54,661 nt of DNA from JAGNLA01 sp964472265 (GTDB taxonomy: Bacteria > Caldisericota > Caldisericia > JAAYUI01). Below the pieces are notes generated by a model, which did no database searches, was not told the DNA's origin, and worked only from the letters and a program-made list of their open reading frames with translations. The position numbers were made by a program, and so were the translations under genes. Below, piece after piece: positions 7,872 through 14,852 of this stretch; position 1 is the first letter of the stretch, and every line of letters begins with the position of its first letter. The stretch covers positions 1-54,661 of the forward strand of contig CAYYJO010000005.1 in the NCBI GenBank assembly GCA_964472265.1, in the 5' to 3' direction.

Positions 7872-9287
7872 TCACCTCAGTGTTTCTGAAATGATCGGCT
7901 TGAGACTGCCGATGAAAGGAGCAAGCGTTTCGTTGGTCGAAGACAGGAGCGAGATGTATGAACTGACGGCTTCCCAGTCTGCCACTTTTGCAGCCCTGCC
8001 GGCCATGTCCAGCCAGACGGTGTTGATAGAATGCCTGTCGTTTCCAAGCTTTGAAAGGAGTGATTTGACAACCGTGAGCTGGGTTGGAAAGCGTTTGTAA
8101 AGCTGCTTCAAATCCTCTACCGATTCTTTGCCACCGATCAGCTGTGCCCAGAGTTCGTCAGGCATCTTGTGGCTTCCTTCGAGTCTGTCGGCGATGATCT
8201 GTTTTAGTTGTGAAACCTTGAGCCATTCACGCCTGAGCCTGAGTTGTTCCTGAGTGTTGCCGTTGTCCAGCGCTTTCTGGAGTTTTGAGGTCAGCTCCGA
8301 AAGGAATTCTGTCCAATCCATGAAAAGAAGGTTTCTCTTTGCATCAATTAGCTCAGGGTCAAGTTTTTCATCGAAATCAAGAGGAGACCTGCTATAGCCA
8401 AGTTTTGATCTCAAGTGTCCAGCTTCGTCGATAAGGCTTCTGTTTCTGGGGTCGACAAGCAGGCGAAGCTCAATGAAACCAAGGGCTGAACGCCAGTCTT
8501 CCTTGTTATTCATGATTCTGACCAGCTGTGACAACTCGCTGTCAATCTTTTGGACGTCGCCTTCATCAATGGCAATCTCAAGGAGCTTGCCGTGAAAGTA
8601 TGGTTCCATCGGGTACTGGAAGGATGTGGTCGAGAGGAAGTCTTTCAGCTCTTTGGGGTCTTTGATTTTTTCAGATGCCTTTTGCCTGATGTTCACAGCT
8701 TCGGTAGTCAGCCCAAGCTGTTCAAAAAGCACGGCTGCATCAGCATAGGCTGCAGGGTTGTCATCATTTTTGTCCAGATATTTCTGAACATAGGGCAAAG
8801 CCTGGTCTGGTCTGAATTTTAATGATGATCGGATAAAAAGCTCAAGAGCCTCGGTATTTGATTGCTCAGTCTCAACGACTTTACGAAGCATCGGGAGTCC
8901 TAGTGGCAGATCACCGCTTGCCACTACGGTTTTTGCAAGCAGGAACTGTATCTGGGAGTCATCGGGGTCGATTGCAGTAGCCGTTTGAAGAGCTGTGACC
9001 GCCTTATCGTGGAATCCGACTGACATGAAGTATGAGGCCAGGCTCTTTAGATCGGCAACCAGAGCGGTCTTGTCGCCAAGGTCATAATCGATGGCAACCA
9101 GTTTCTGCATCACATCACTGCCAAGCTTTGAGCTTACCTTGCCAATCACTTGCATGCAAGTGAGCAGGGCGTTTCTTGCTCCGACAAGGTTTCCAGATTT
9201 GTAAAGCTGGATCGATGTGGCCAGTCCAGCCTCAACTCGTTTTGTTTCCTCTGGAGACATTGAAGCCGTCTGGTTTTGATCCATCAT
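7872..9287 (-). CDS. TPR-repeat protein
   Basis: The 471-residue cytoplasmic protein has no signal peptide. Its N-terminal half carries tetratricopeptide-like repeats, for example 'HDKAVTALQTATAIDPDDSQIQFLLAKTVVASGDLPLGLPMLRKVV' near residues 90-140 and 'NPAAYADAAVLFEQLGLTTEAV' near 175-200. The C-terminal half is helical with no family that I recognise. Two adjacent ATGs are available (9287 and 9284); GGAGGGAA favours either. The first overlaps the previous stop as ATGA. It links the PEGA/lipoprotein pair to the symporter genes in one operon and may be a scaffold. Confidence 0.8.
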   Translation of the reverse strand: MMDQNQTASMSPEETKRVEAGLATSIQLYKSGNLVGARNALLTCMQVIGKVSSKLGSDVMQKLVAIDYDLGDKTALVADLKSLASYFMSVGFHDKAVTALQTATAIDPDDSQIQFLLAKTVVASGDLPLGLPMLRKVVETEQSNTEALELFIRSSLKFRPDQALPYVQKYLDKNDDNPAAYADAAVLFEQLGLTTEAVNIRQKASEKIKDPKELKDFLSTTSFQYPMEPYFHGKLLEIAIDEGDVQKIDSELSQLVRIMNNKEDWRSALGFIELRLLVDPRNRSLIDEAGHLRSKLGYSRSPLDFDEKLDPELIDAKRNLLFMDWTEFLSELTSKLQKALDNGNTQEQLRLRREWLKVSQLKQIIADRLEGSHKMPDELWAQLIGGKESVEDLKQLYKRFPTQLTVVKSLLSKLGNDRHSINTVWLDMAGRAAKVADWEAVSSYISLLSSTNETLAPFIGSLKPIISETLR

Positions 9288-9757
9288 TTCCCTCCAAAAA
9301 CGATGCTCTTTATCATCTGAACTGGAATGTCTGCCAGCGCCGATTTTGGCTGCCAGCTGGCGTTGATTGCAAGCAGTTCATTCCCTACCGGCGCAAGCAC
9401 TAGAACATCAGAGAGTGTTTCCCTGCCAGCGGTTGCCGACATGTCATATCTTGAAAGATTTTTGCCTGAGATATCAATGGAGCCTGATTTATCAAGTGTC
9501 CTGCCAGATGACTCAATGAAACTCTTTGCCCAACCATCCAAATCCTCAGGCATCCTGACCATTCTGAAGGTCATCTGCGTGAAGTTTTCAAGCTGGCTTT
9601 CGAGCGTGAGATTGGAGCCGTCCTGAGATTTAACAATCCAGCCCTCCGAAATGCCAACCGATCCCCACGGAGCCTCAACCCTTTGGGTTTCGACGAACTG
9701 AGCTTCCCCGCATGAGGCGAGGATCAGGATTGCAAAAAACAACGTCAGTTTCTTCAT
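9284..9757 (-). CDS. Lipoprotein of unknown function
   Basis: 157 residues with lipobox LASC (Cys16) after MKKLTLFFAILI. The mature part contains 'APWGSVGISEGWIVKSQDGSNLTLESQLENFTQMTFRMV', a beta-rich domain of about 130 residues resembling the PsbP/DcrB-like fold of small lipoproteins (impression only). Start and stop both overlap neighbours by ATGA, so it is tightly coupled to the PEGA gene upstream and the TPR gene downstream. Confidence 0.78.
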   Translation of the reverse strand: MKKLTLFFAILILASCGEAQFVETQRVEAPWGSVGISEGWIVKSQDGSNLTLESQLENFTQMTFRMVRMPEDLDGWAKSFIESSGRTLDKSGSIDISGKNLSRYDMSATAGRETLSDVLVLAPVGNELLAINASWQPKSALADIPVQMIKSIVFGGK

Positions 9758-11130
9758 TTTCTGACCTCGACACTGTATTTGATCCCAGCAAGGATTTCAG
9801 CCTTGGAAAGCTCCAGTGTTGTCTTCAGGTCTCCGCCACCAATTTCGAATACGTATGACTGGCGGTTGCCGGCCTTTTCCAGGAGAACCTTAAAATCAAG
9901 CTCGACCTTGCCGATTCCAAGCTGTTCCCTGTCTTCTTCCTTACCTTTTTCACCCTTTTTGATTACAAGCCAGATTGCATTCGAGTCCATCGTCTCAATC
10001 ACGGTTTTTGGGGCTCTCTGAAGTCCAGGCATGACAATCGGCTTGCCCTGCCAGTCAATCGAACCAAGCCTGAGCCACCCACCGTTAATGGATTCTGAAA
10101 CTTTGTATTTTCCATTTGGAAGTCCGGCATCAAAAGCACCGATCTGACCTTCGACCTCATGGTGGGTTCCGTCTTCGCCTGTAAGAACGTATTTTTTTGT
10201 GGAGTGCTCAAAGGTCTCGATGATTGCCTGATCGCCTTTAATATCAACCTGCATCTCCTTGCCGCCGATCACGAAGACATGTTTTCCTGGTTCTGGATAT
10301 GCAATAACAGGGGTTTTGCCTATCAATACACCATCCATCTTCACATCAACGTCAGCCGGATCAGAAAGCACCGGGACAACCGGCAGCTTGTCGAGATTGA
10401 CCTTGAGCTGGTTGCCGGCGATACCAATGTCGACCATGCCCTTGTATGTCCTGTATCCTTCAAGCCTGAATTCGAGCAGATACTGCTTTGCTGCTAGACC
10501 GTCGATCCTGCATGGAGTGATGCCCATTTCCTTGTTGTCTATATAAACAGCAGAACCGTTTGGCTCGGTTTCAAAGAGCGCTGTCATGCCCTGCTTGAAC
10601 GAAAAATTCATTGTTACAGGGTCTTTTGCCGTGTCAATCGTGTAGCCGATAGGCGGAAATCCCGTGAGATCAAGCTTGATCGTGTGTTTTCCGGCCTTCT
10701 GGTCTTTAAGGATCGCCGGAGTCTTCAGACCTGTCGGTGATCCTTCAAGATAGATGTCTGCACCTGGCGGATCGGAACGGATGTCGAAAGAATAGAGCTT
10801 TGCCAGAATCACGTGGTCGACTGGCTTGTTCCTCACGCTGAAACGCTCGACTTTTACAATTCTGGTCTGGGGTTCATAGCCATCATGCATCATCTCGATC
10901 TTGTATTCCCTTGGCGTGATGAAGCTCATGTAGACTTCACCCTCAGCAGCCCTCTGGCCATCAACGTATATTACAGCTTTCTTGTGCAACGGATCCGCGT
11001 TGCCCTCGAGCTTCACCTCGACTCCGTAGTAGCCGAGAGGCGCAAAGAAAATCAACGAGCCGGCAAGGATGCCGACGATTATCACGAGAAGTCCGATGAT
11101 TGCGAATTTGTTAGTCTGTGTCTGAACCAC
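9754..11130 (-). CDS. Membrane-anchored protein with PEGA repeats
   Basis: The product (458 residues from the start chosen) has one N-terminal membrane helix (about residues 10-32, 'AIIGLLVIIVGILAGSLIFF'), so the rest is outside the cytoplasm. Four PEGA-type beta domains follow, recognisable by 'sdPpGAdIYLeG', 'TePNGSAVYIDNKEMGITP' and 'SDPADVDVKMDGVLIGKTP'. A C-terminal region of about 150 residues is unassigned. PEGA domains occur in surface proteins and in the outer parts of signalling proteins. I place the start at GTG 11130 rather than GTG 11136, because AAGGAG sits directly against 11136 but 5 nt from 11130. It overlaps the acetyltransferase gene upstream and the lipoprotein downstream. 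Confidence 0.82.
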   Translation of the reverse strand: MVQTQTNKFAIIGLLVIIVGILAGSLIFFAPLGYYGVEVKLEGNADPLHKKAVIYVDGQRAAEGEVYMSFITPREYKIEMMHDGYEPQTRIVKVERFSVRNKPVDHVILAKLYSFDIRSDPPGADIYLEGSPTGLKTPAILKDQKAGKHTIKLDLTGFPPIGYTIDTAKDPVTMNFSFKQGMTALFETEPNGSAVYIDNKEMGITPCRIDGLAAKQYLLEFRLEGYRTYKGMVDIGIAGNQLKVNLDKLPVVPVLSDPADVDVKMDGVLIGKTPVIAYPEPGKHVFVIGGKEMQVDIKGDQAIIETFEHSTKKYVLTGEDGTHHEVEGQIGAFDAGLPNGKYKVSESINGGWLRLGSIDWQGKPIVMPGLQRAPKTVIETMDSNAIWLVIKKGEKGKEEDREQLGIGKVELDFKVLLEKAGNRQSYVFEIGGGDLKTTLELSKAEILAGIKYSVEVRK

Positions 11131-11596
11131 TTTCACTCCTTAAAAGCCCTAGCCACCTGACATCGGTGAAATGGCCGTCAACATTGCAGTGCTGCCTCAT
11201 GATGGCTTCGGTTTTGAAGCCAAGGTTTGAAAGCACATCGATTGCAGAATTGCCTTCGGTCACGAGGCAGTGAACCTTCATAAGACCGATTTTTTTGAAT
11301 GTGTGGGAAACAATCTCAGATATCGCCTTGTTCATGGACTTTGAATCTTTTGTGAATGAAAACATGATCTGGGCATGGCTGTTTTTCATGTCGACATCGC
11401 AAAGCCCGATAATTCCGGCAGTTTTCTCATCTTCAGTCCACAACCAGAACAAATCCGAAACCTTTGAGTGTGGAAATGCGAGCTGATTCTCGGATTTGCC
11501 GAAGAATGGAACGTTCATCGTGCGGATATGGCTCCAGTCCAGCATGAACGACGAGTCTGCCACAAGTGCCCTGAAATCGCTCAAAATCAATCCCAT
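11111..11596 (-). CDS. GNAT-family N-acetyltransferase
   Basis: 161 residues with the GNAT layout: 'EKTAGIIGLCDVDMKNSHAQIMFSFTKDS' for strands 2-4, then a helix and 'IGLMKVHCLVTEGNSAIDVLSNLGFKTEAIMRQH', which matches the RimJ/RimL-like 'N.aS..v.eklGF..EG..R' ending. It probably acetylates a small molecule or a protein N-terminus using acetyl-CoA; the target is unknown. It is the first gene of the minus-strand operon that runs to 4861. A promoter candidate (TTGTCA, 17 nt, TATCAT) ends only 10 nt before the ATG. Confidence 0.78.
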   Translation of the reverse strand: MGLILSDFRALVADSSFMLDWSHIRTMNVPFFGKSENQLAFPHSKVSDLFWLWTEDEKTAGIIGLCDVDMKNSHAQIMFSFTKDSKSMNKAISEIVSHTFKKIGLMKVHCLVTEGNSAIDVLSNLGFKTEAIMRQHCNVDGHFTDVRWLGLLRSESGSDTD

Positions 11597-11641
11597 TTCC
11601 TAAAGGATGATAGTATTAATTGTGCATAATGACAAGTATTG

Positions 11642-11670
11642 TTGACCCAAAAGCAAGCAAGAAGTAAAAT
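11642..11670 (+). promoter_or_regulatory. Promoter giving a leaderless mRNA for the membrane protein at 11679
   Basis: TTGACC (11642-11647), 17-nt spacer, TAAAAT (11665-11670). Only 8 nt separate the -10 element from the ATG at 11679, so transcription should begin at or within 1-3 nt of the start codon. No ribosome-binding site is present. The alternative TTG at 11670 overlaps the -10 and would not be in the transcript. Confidence 0.6.
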
Positions 11671-11678
11671 TGGCACAA

Positions 11679-12290
11679 ATGGATGAAACCAAAAGAGAAA
11701 AAGTAATTGACATTGCGATACTTGTGGTCATGGGTCTTGTTCTGCTCATGCCGATAGGATTTGCCATAGCTGCCTCCGGAATGTTCGGCAAGATAATGCT
11801 TCTCGGAAAAAGCGAGTTCTCTCCGTGGATGGACAGGCTCCTGCTTCTGGGAACGGCATTCTGGCTGATGTACCTGTGGTCATGGTTTGTGCCCGAAGTG
11901 AAGAACCGTGCGCCAAAAGTTTTTGGTTGTGTGGCGCTCTTTGCCATTTGCTCTATTGTGGCCATCCAGTTTGACAACATGTTGATTCCCAACTTTGCCG
12001 ACACTGCCGCAAAGGATGCAGCAAACGTATGGTTCTTCAACCTGCCATACTACGCGCTCAGGGCGTTTGACACCGGAATGGTCTACTCAAAGATGTCGTT
12101 CGTTGTCATGGGCATAATGCTGTTGGCTTCCGGCGGGTTGCTCTGGTGGATCAAGACAGAGATTGCCATCGTCTGGAAAAAAGCGCTCCTGATCTGGGGA
12201 ATGTACGAAGTGACGCTTTTCATTTTCCTTTGGATCATTTATAGAATCTTCGGGCCAATAATGTTTAAACCGCAATCGGTTGTCCTGTAA
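11679..12290 (+). CDS. Polytopic membrane protein of unknown function
   Basis: 203 residues with about five hydrophobic segments ('IDIAILVVMGLVLLMPIGFAIA', 'LLLLGTAFWLMYLWSWFV', 'VFGCVALFAICSIVAIQF', 'VVMGIMLLASGGLLWWI', 'ALLIWGMYEVTLFIFLWIIYRIF'). I recognise no family. I chose ATG 11679 because an upstream TTG in frame (11670) lies in the -10 element of a good promoter. It stands alone and ends at a bidirectional terminator shared with the convergent lysis cassette. Confidence 0.7.
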   Translation: MDETKREKVIDIAILVVMGLVLLMPIGFAIAASGMFGKIMLLGKSEFSPWMDRLLLLGTAFWLMYLWSWFVPEVKNRAPKVFGCVALFAICSIVAIQFDNMLIPNFADTAAKDAANVWFFNLPYYALRAFDTGMVYSKMSFVVMGIMLLASGGLLWWIKTEIAIVWKKALLIWGMYEVTLFIFLWIIYRIFGPIMFKPQSVVL

Positions 12291-12291
12291 C

Positions 12292-12322
12292 AAAAAAGCC
12301 CCGGCAATTCCGGGGCTTTTTC
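12292..12322. terminator. Bidirectional terminator between the membrane protein and the lysis cassette
   Basis: A run of six A, stem GCCCCGG (12298-12304), loop CAATT, stem CCGGGGC (12310-12316), then TTTTTCTTTT. It works in both directions for the convergent genes ending at 12290 (plus) and 12335 (minus). Confidence 0.9.
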
Positions 12323-12334
12323 TTTTGTGCCAGA

Positions 12335-12736
12335 TCAATAGCTGTCTTGACAAGCTTTTGTCTCGAGCTGCGGCTTTTCGCTTTTCAAATCAGACCAGAC
12401 CTTGGACAGGGCAAGCACCGTTCTCTCAACGATCATCTGCCACTGGTCATCTGAATAGATTATGCCTTGCTTTTTTGCCCATTCCCTGAGCCTTGTCGTC
12501 GCCTGTTCAAGCTTGGTCTTGCTGTCCCAACCGAACTTGCTTGCCACCTGCTCGACACCGGAGGCAATCACCTCAGCCATCATTAGCGAAGACTGAAGCC
12601 TTTCACGGCCAAGCTTTGCCTCAAGCCACGCCCTCAGCTTTACTCCCAGCCAGGCCAGAACCGTTGTCAAAAGCCCAACGATGCCGGCAACCACAGCCGG
12701 ATTTGTAAAAATCGCCACCCAAACACTATCTTCCAT
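12335..12736 (-). CDS. Phage holin, LL-H-like family
   Basis: 133 residues: one N-terminal membrane helix (about 8-30, 'FTNPAVVAGIVGLLTTVLAWLG'), then an amphipathic, charged helical region with 'VASKFGWDSKTKLEQATTRLREWAKKQGI...SDDQWQMIVERTV'. This matches the layout of the LL-H-type phage holins (Holin_LLH): a single transmembrane segment plus a cytoplasmic domain with 'K...L..A...L'. It would open the membrane to release the amidase. The ribosome-binding site is AAGGAGGGACA-ATG, and the gene overlaps the amidase stop by 11 nt. Confidence 0.75.
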   Translation of the reverse strand: MEDSVWVAIFTNPAVVAGIVGLLTTVLAWLGVKLRAWLEAKLGRERLQSSLMMAEVIASGVEQVASKFGWDSKTKLEQATTRLREWAKKQGIIYSDDQWQMIVERTVLALSKVWSDLKSEKPQLETKACQDSY

Positions 12737-13430
12737 TGTCCCTCCTTGAAACAGCCACTTCCCTTGTGGCTTTTACGTAATTCACCCCAAAGCCATCGGC
12801 TTCAAGCGATCTTAAGGCACATTCAGGCAATCCGAACATTTCAGCTGATTTTTCCGATATCACAGCCTTCCCGCCAACGATCCTGCACGTCGAATCCATC
12901 ACCTTGTTCACTTGAAAGCCTGGCGAGTCTGAAAAAAACAATCTTATATCCCTGGAACCGATTTTGAAAACCATCTTCTCTGGTTTGCACCCAACAACTG
13001 ATTTAACGTCCGAAACCAGCTGTTCATGTGGGAAATTGAGTCCAGGGCATGCGGTAGCCATCACATTCTTATGCATCAGCAGCTGGCCTGTGTTTATTCC
13101 ATACTGCCTGACAAGTGTTGAAGCCAGCATTCTCAACATTGTATACTGGGCTTGAGTCAGGTGTTGGATGAGCAGGTTTCCTTCACAACAAATACCGATT
13201 GTGTCATAGTTCCTTGCCGATCCACAGTGACCGAGCAAGGCCATGTCATCGGCGCATTTGATCTGGCGACCGTTTCTGGCGATGATGTAGTGATATTCGG
13301 CTTTTGAAAGGATTCCCCTGTTTCTCAGATGCGCCGGATCGATTGACATCTCATAAAGCCCCTGCCCATCAGACGAATCCGGTGGCGAAGTGGCGCTGTG
13401 GTGAAAGACGAGTCCGTTAATTTTCCTCAT
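12726..13430 (-). CDS. N-acetylmuramoyl-L-alanine amidase (Amidase_2/PGRP) with a C-terminal stalk-like domain
   Basis: 234 residues without a signal peptide, as expected for a holin-dependent endolysin. Residues 1 to ~145 form an Amidase_2 fold: 'GLVFHHSAT' (zinc ligand H10), 'AEYHYIIARNGRQI', 'HCGSARNYDTIGICCEG', and 'LLMHKNVMATACPGLNFP' with H120 and C128 as the further zinc ligands. Residues ~152-234 ('VFKIGSRDIRLFFSDSPGF', then 'RIVGGKAVISEKSAEMFGL') resemble one copper-amine-oxidase-N repeat, the domain also found in this genome's secreted propeller proteins. It cleaves the MurNAc-L-Ala bond of peptidoglycan. It overlaps the XhlA-like gene by ATGA. Confidence 0.85.
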   Translation of the reverse strand: MRKINGLVFHHSATSPPDSSDGQGLYEMSIDPAHLRNRGILSKAEYHYIIARNGRQIKCADDMALLGHCGSARNYDTIGICCEGNLLIQHLTQAQYTMLRMLASTLVRQYGINTGQLLMHKNVMATACPGLNFPHEQLVSDVKSVVGCKPEKMVFKIGSRDIRLFFSDSPGFQVNKVMDSTCRIVGGKAVISEKSAEMFGLPECALRSLEADGFGVNYVKATREVAVSRRDNGR

Positions 13431-13729
13431 TTGGCCAGCACCTTAGAGATCATCAGAGCCATGGTTCCGGTGATTGCTGCAGAGATCAGGCCGATCACCC
13501 ACGAAACCGTGCGAAGGATTGACTTGTTGTCTCTCTGTATCCCTTCAACCTTGCTGGCAAGCGGACAGTTTTGTGGCTGGTGCGATTGCGATTCGAGATG
13601 GTCAAGCCTTGATGAGTGCGATTCAACCGTAGTTACTGCGCGCGTGACAAGCAGGTGAATGTCATGAACCTCGCTCCCAAGCGTCTCCAAACGCTCAAAC
13701 AATTTGCTGATGGTCGTATTGTCCATCAT
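13427..13729 (-). CDS. XhlA-like lysis accessory protein
   Basis: 100 residues: a long amphipathic or coiled N-terminal part ('ISKLFERLETLGSEVHDIHLL...TTVESHSSRLDHLESQ'), then a C-terminal membrane helix ('SWVIGLISAAITGTMALMI'). This is the layout of XhlA/hemolysin-type proteins encoded beside holin and amidase genes in prophages such as PBSX. The ribosome-binding site is GGGAGGAA; ATGs at 13729 and 13726 are both possible. It is the first gene of a three-gene lysis cassette with overlapping reading frames. Confidence 0.7.
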   Translation of the reverse strand: MMDNTTISKLFERLETLGSEVHDIHLLVTRAVTTVESHSSRLDHLESQSHQPQNCPLASKVEGIQRDNKSILRTVSWVIGLISAAITGTMALMISKVLAK

Positions 13730-13740
13730 TTCCTCCCTAT

Positions 13741-13770
13741 AAAGACAAAAATCGGAGCCCCCGCTCCGAT
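13741..13770 (-). terminator. Terminator in front of the lysis cassette
   Basis: On the minus strand a perfect 8-bp stem ATCGGAGC/GCTCCGAT (13770-13763 and 13758-13751) around GGGG, followed by TTTTGTCTTT. It terminates transcription arriving from the glycosidase-like gene that stops at 13807. The 5' arm lies between the -10 element and the predicted start of the cassette's own promoter, so transcripts from that promoter would not carry the hairpin. Confidence 0.8.
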
Positions 13771-13797
13771 TATAGTACTTATACTATATTTGGATAA
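13769..13797 (-). promoter_or_regulatory. Promoter and palindromic operator of the lysis cassette
   Basis: The minus strand has TATAAT (13774-13769) 17 nt after a weak -35, TTATCC (13797-13792). A perfect 7-bp inverted repeat with a 4-nt centre, TATAGTA-CTTA-TACTATA (plus strand 13771-13788), covers most of the -10 and the adjoining spacer. That is where a repressor would be expected to bind. Confidence 0.5.
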
Positions 13798-13806
13798 AAG
13801 TCAAGT

Positions 13807-14787
13807 TCACCACATTCCGAGCGTGTCCAGATCATTCTCATTCATCCAGTCAAGCGACCACCAGCATAAACCGGTCGGGTTTGTTTCCTTGAAGCCGTCC
13901 TTGAACCTGACAATGTCGACAGCCTGTGCGTGGGTTCCCCTGCAAACCTCTGATTCAACCGAGCCGGCAGGAATGATGGATTCCATCGAACCTGACTTTG
14001 TGAATTTGTATCCCTTCGCCTGCTGGTTTTGCCTGAGGTCTTCGGTGAAGGTCTGGATTTCGTACTGTGGCGAAAAGAACTTGCAGTCGGGATCGCGATC
14101 CACCCAGTAGCACTGGGGGATGAAAACGTCGCAGTATTTTTCAAACGTCTGGTATGGGATTCTGAAGTGCTTTGACAGCTGGCCAAAGGTAGTATAGCCG
14201 ATGAGAATTTTTGAAAATGACGGTGAATTTTTTATTCCTTCAAAATATTTTTCCATGGTCTGCGTGGCGTTGAGCGATGCCTCGACGTCAAACTCAGCGT
14301 CAACGAAGAAACCGTCAATGCCTGATTCAATGATGCTTTTTGCACACTCAGCCTCGGTTGACATGCTGTACCTGTCGCTGCCGTAAACAAACTGGAACCC
14401 ATGGACTTTTATACCTTTTTCGTGGAATTTGTCCACCATCTGCTTGAATGTGAGCTTCTGGTTTTTCAGCCAGCTTTCAATCGATGAGTCCTCGCGAAGC
14501 CAGAAAGAATCTGAATCACCCAGCTTGATAACCACCCAGGTGGCTTTCGCCCTCTCGCATCTCTCTATGACTGTTTCAAGGGTTACTGACTGACCCATCA
14601 CATCCTTGCCTTCGGCATTTTTCCCTGCGAAGTACTCGACGGTTTTGTCACTGGCCGAAAAAGGAGGGATGTTGAACAGCTGCCAGATGAAAAGGCCAGT
14701 GCCCTTGACAAGCGAAATGCTTTCGGGCGGTCCGCCGCAAGAGCTGGCAAGTAAAACCAGCGCAGACAGGATTAATATTTTCTTCAC
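13807..14787 (-). CDS. Glycoside-hydrolase-like (TIM-barrel) lipoprotein
   Basis: 326 residues with a lipoprotein signal (MKKILILSALVLLASSC, Cys17). The mature protein alternates strands and helices as in TIM-barrel hydrolases: 'ATWVVIKLGDSDSFW', 'HEKGIKVHGFQFVYGSD', 'ESGIDGFFVDAEFDVEA', 'ILIGYTTFGQLSKHFRIPY', 'YCDVFIPQCYW', ending 'GLCWWSLDWM'. The 'FFVDAEFD' strand is where such enzymes usually place a catalytic acid. It may cleave a glycan, possibly peptidoglycan, given the lysis genes next door, but the substrate is unproven. The start is GTG 14787, with no ribosome-binding site but a TAGAAT 6 nt upstream. Confidence 0.72.
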   Translation of the reverse strand: MKKILILSALVLLASSCGGPPESISLVKGTGLFIWQLFNIPPFSASDKTVEYFAGKNAEGKDVMGQSVTLETVIERCERAKATWVVIKLGDSDSFWLREDSSIESWLKNQKLTFKQMVDKFHEKGIKVHGFQFVYGSDRYSMSTEAECAKSIIESGIDGFFVDAEFDVEASLNATQTMEKYFEGIKNSPSFSKILIGYTTFGQLSKHFRIPYQTFEKYCDVFIPQCYWVDRDPDCKFFSPQYEIQTFTEDLRQNQQAKGYKFTKSGSMESIIPAGSVESEVCRGTHAQAVDIVRFKDGFKETNPTGLCWWSLDWMNENDLDTLGMW

Positions 14788-14789
14788 GT

Positions 14790-14818
14790 CTTGATTCTAT
14801 CATATCAATCAAGATAAT
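14790..14818 (+). promoter_or_regulatory. Promoter and inverted repeat upstream of the formate/nitrite transporter
   Basis: TTGATT (14791-14796), 16-nt spacer, GATAAT (14813-14818). The inverted repeat CTTGATT (14790-14796) / AATCAAG (14807-14813) frames the spacer and lies between two divergent genes, so it could be an operator. The half-sites resemble those of FNR/CRP-type regulators, but the 10-nt spacing is not the FNR consensus. Confidence 0.45.
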
Positions 14819-14852
14819 GTTTTAAAAATTTCAACACAGACTAAGGAGATTC

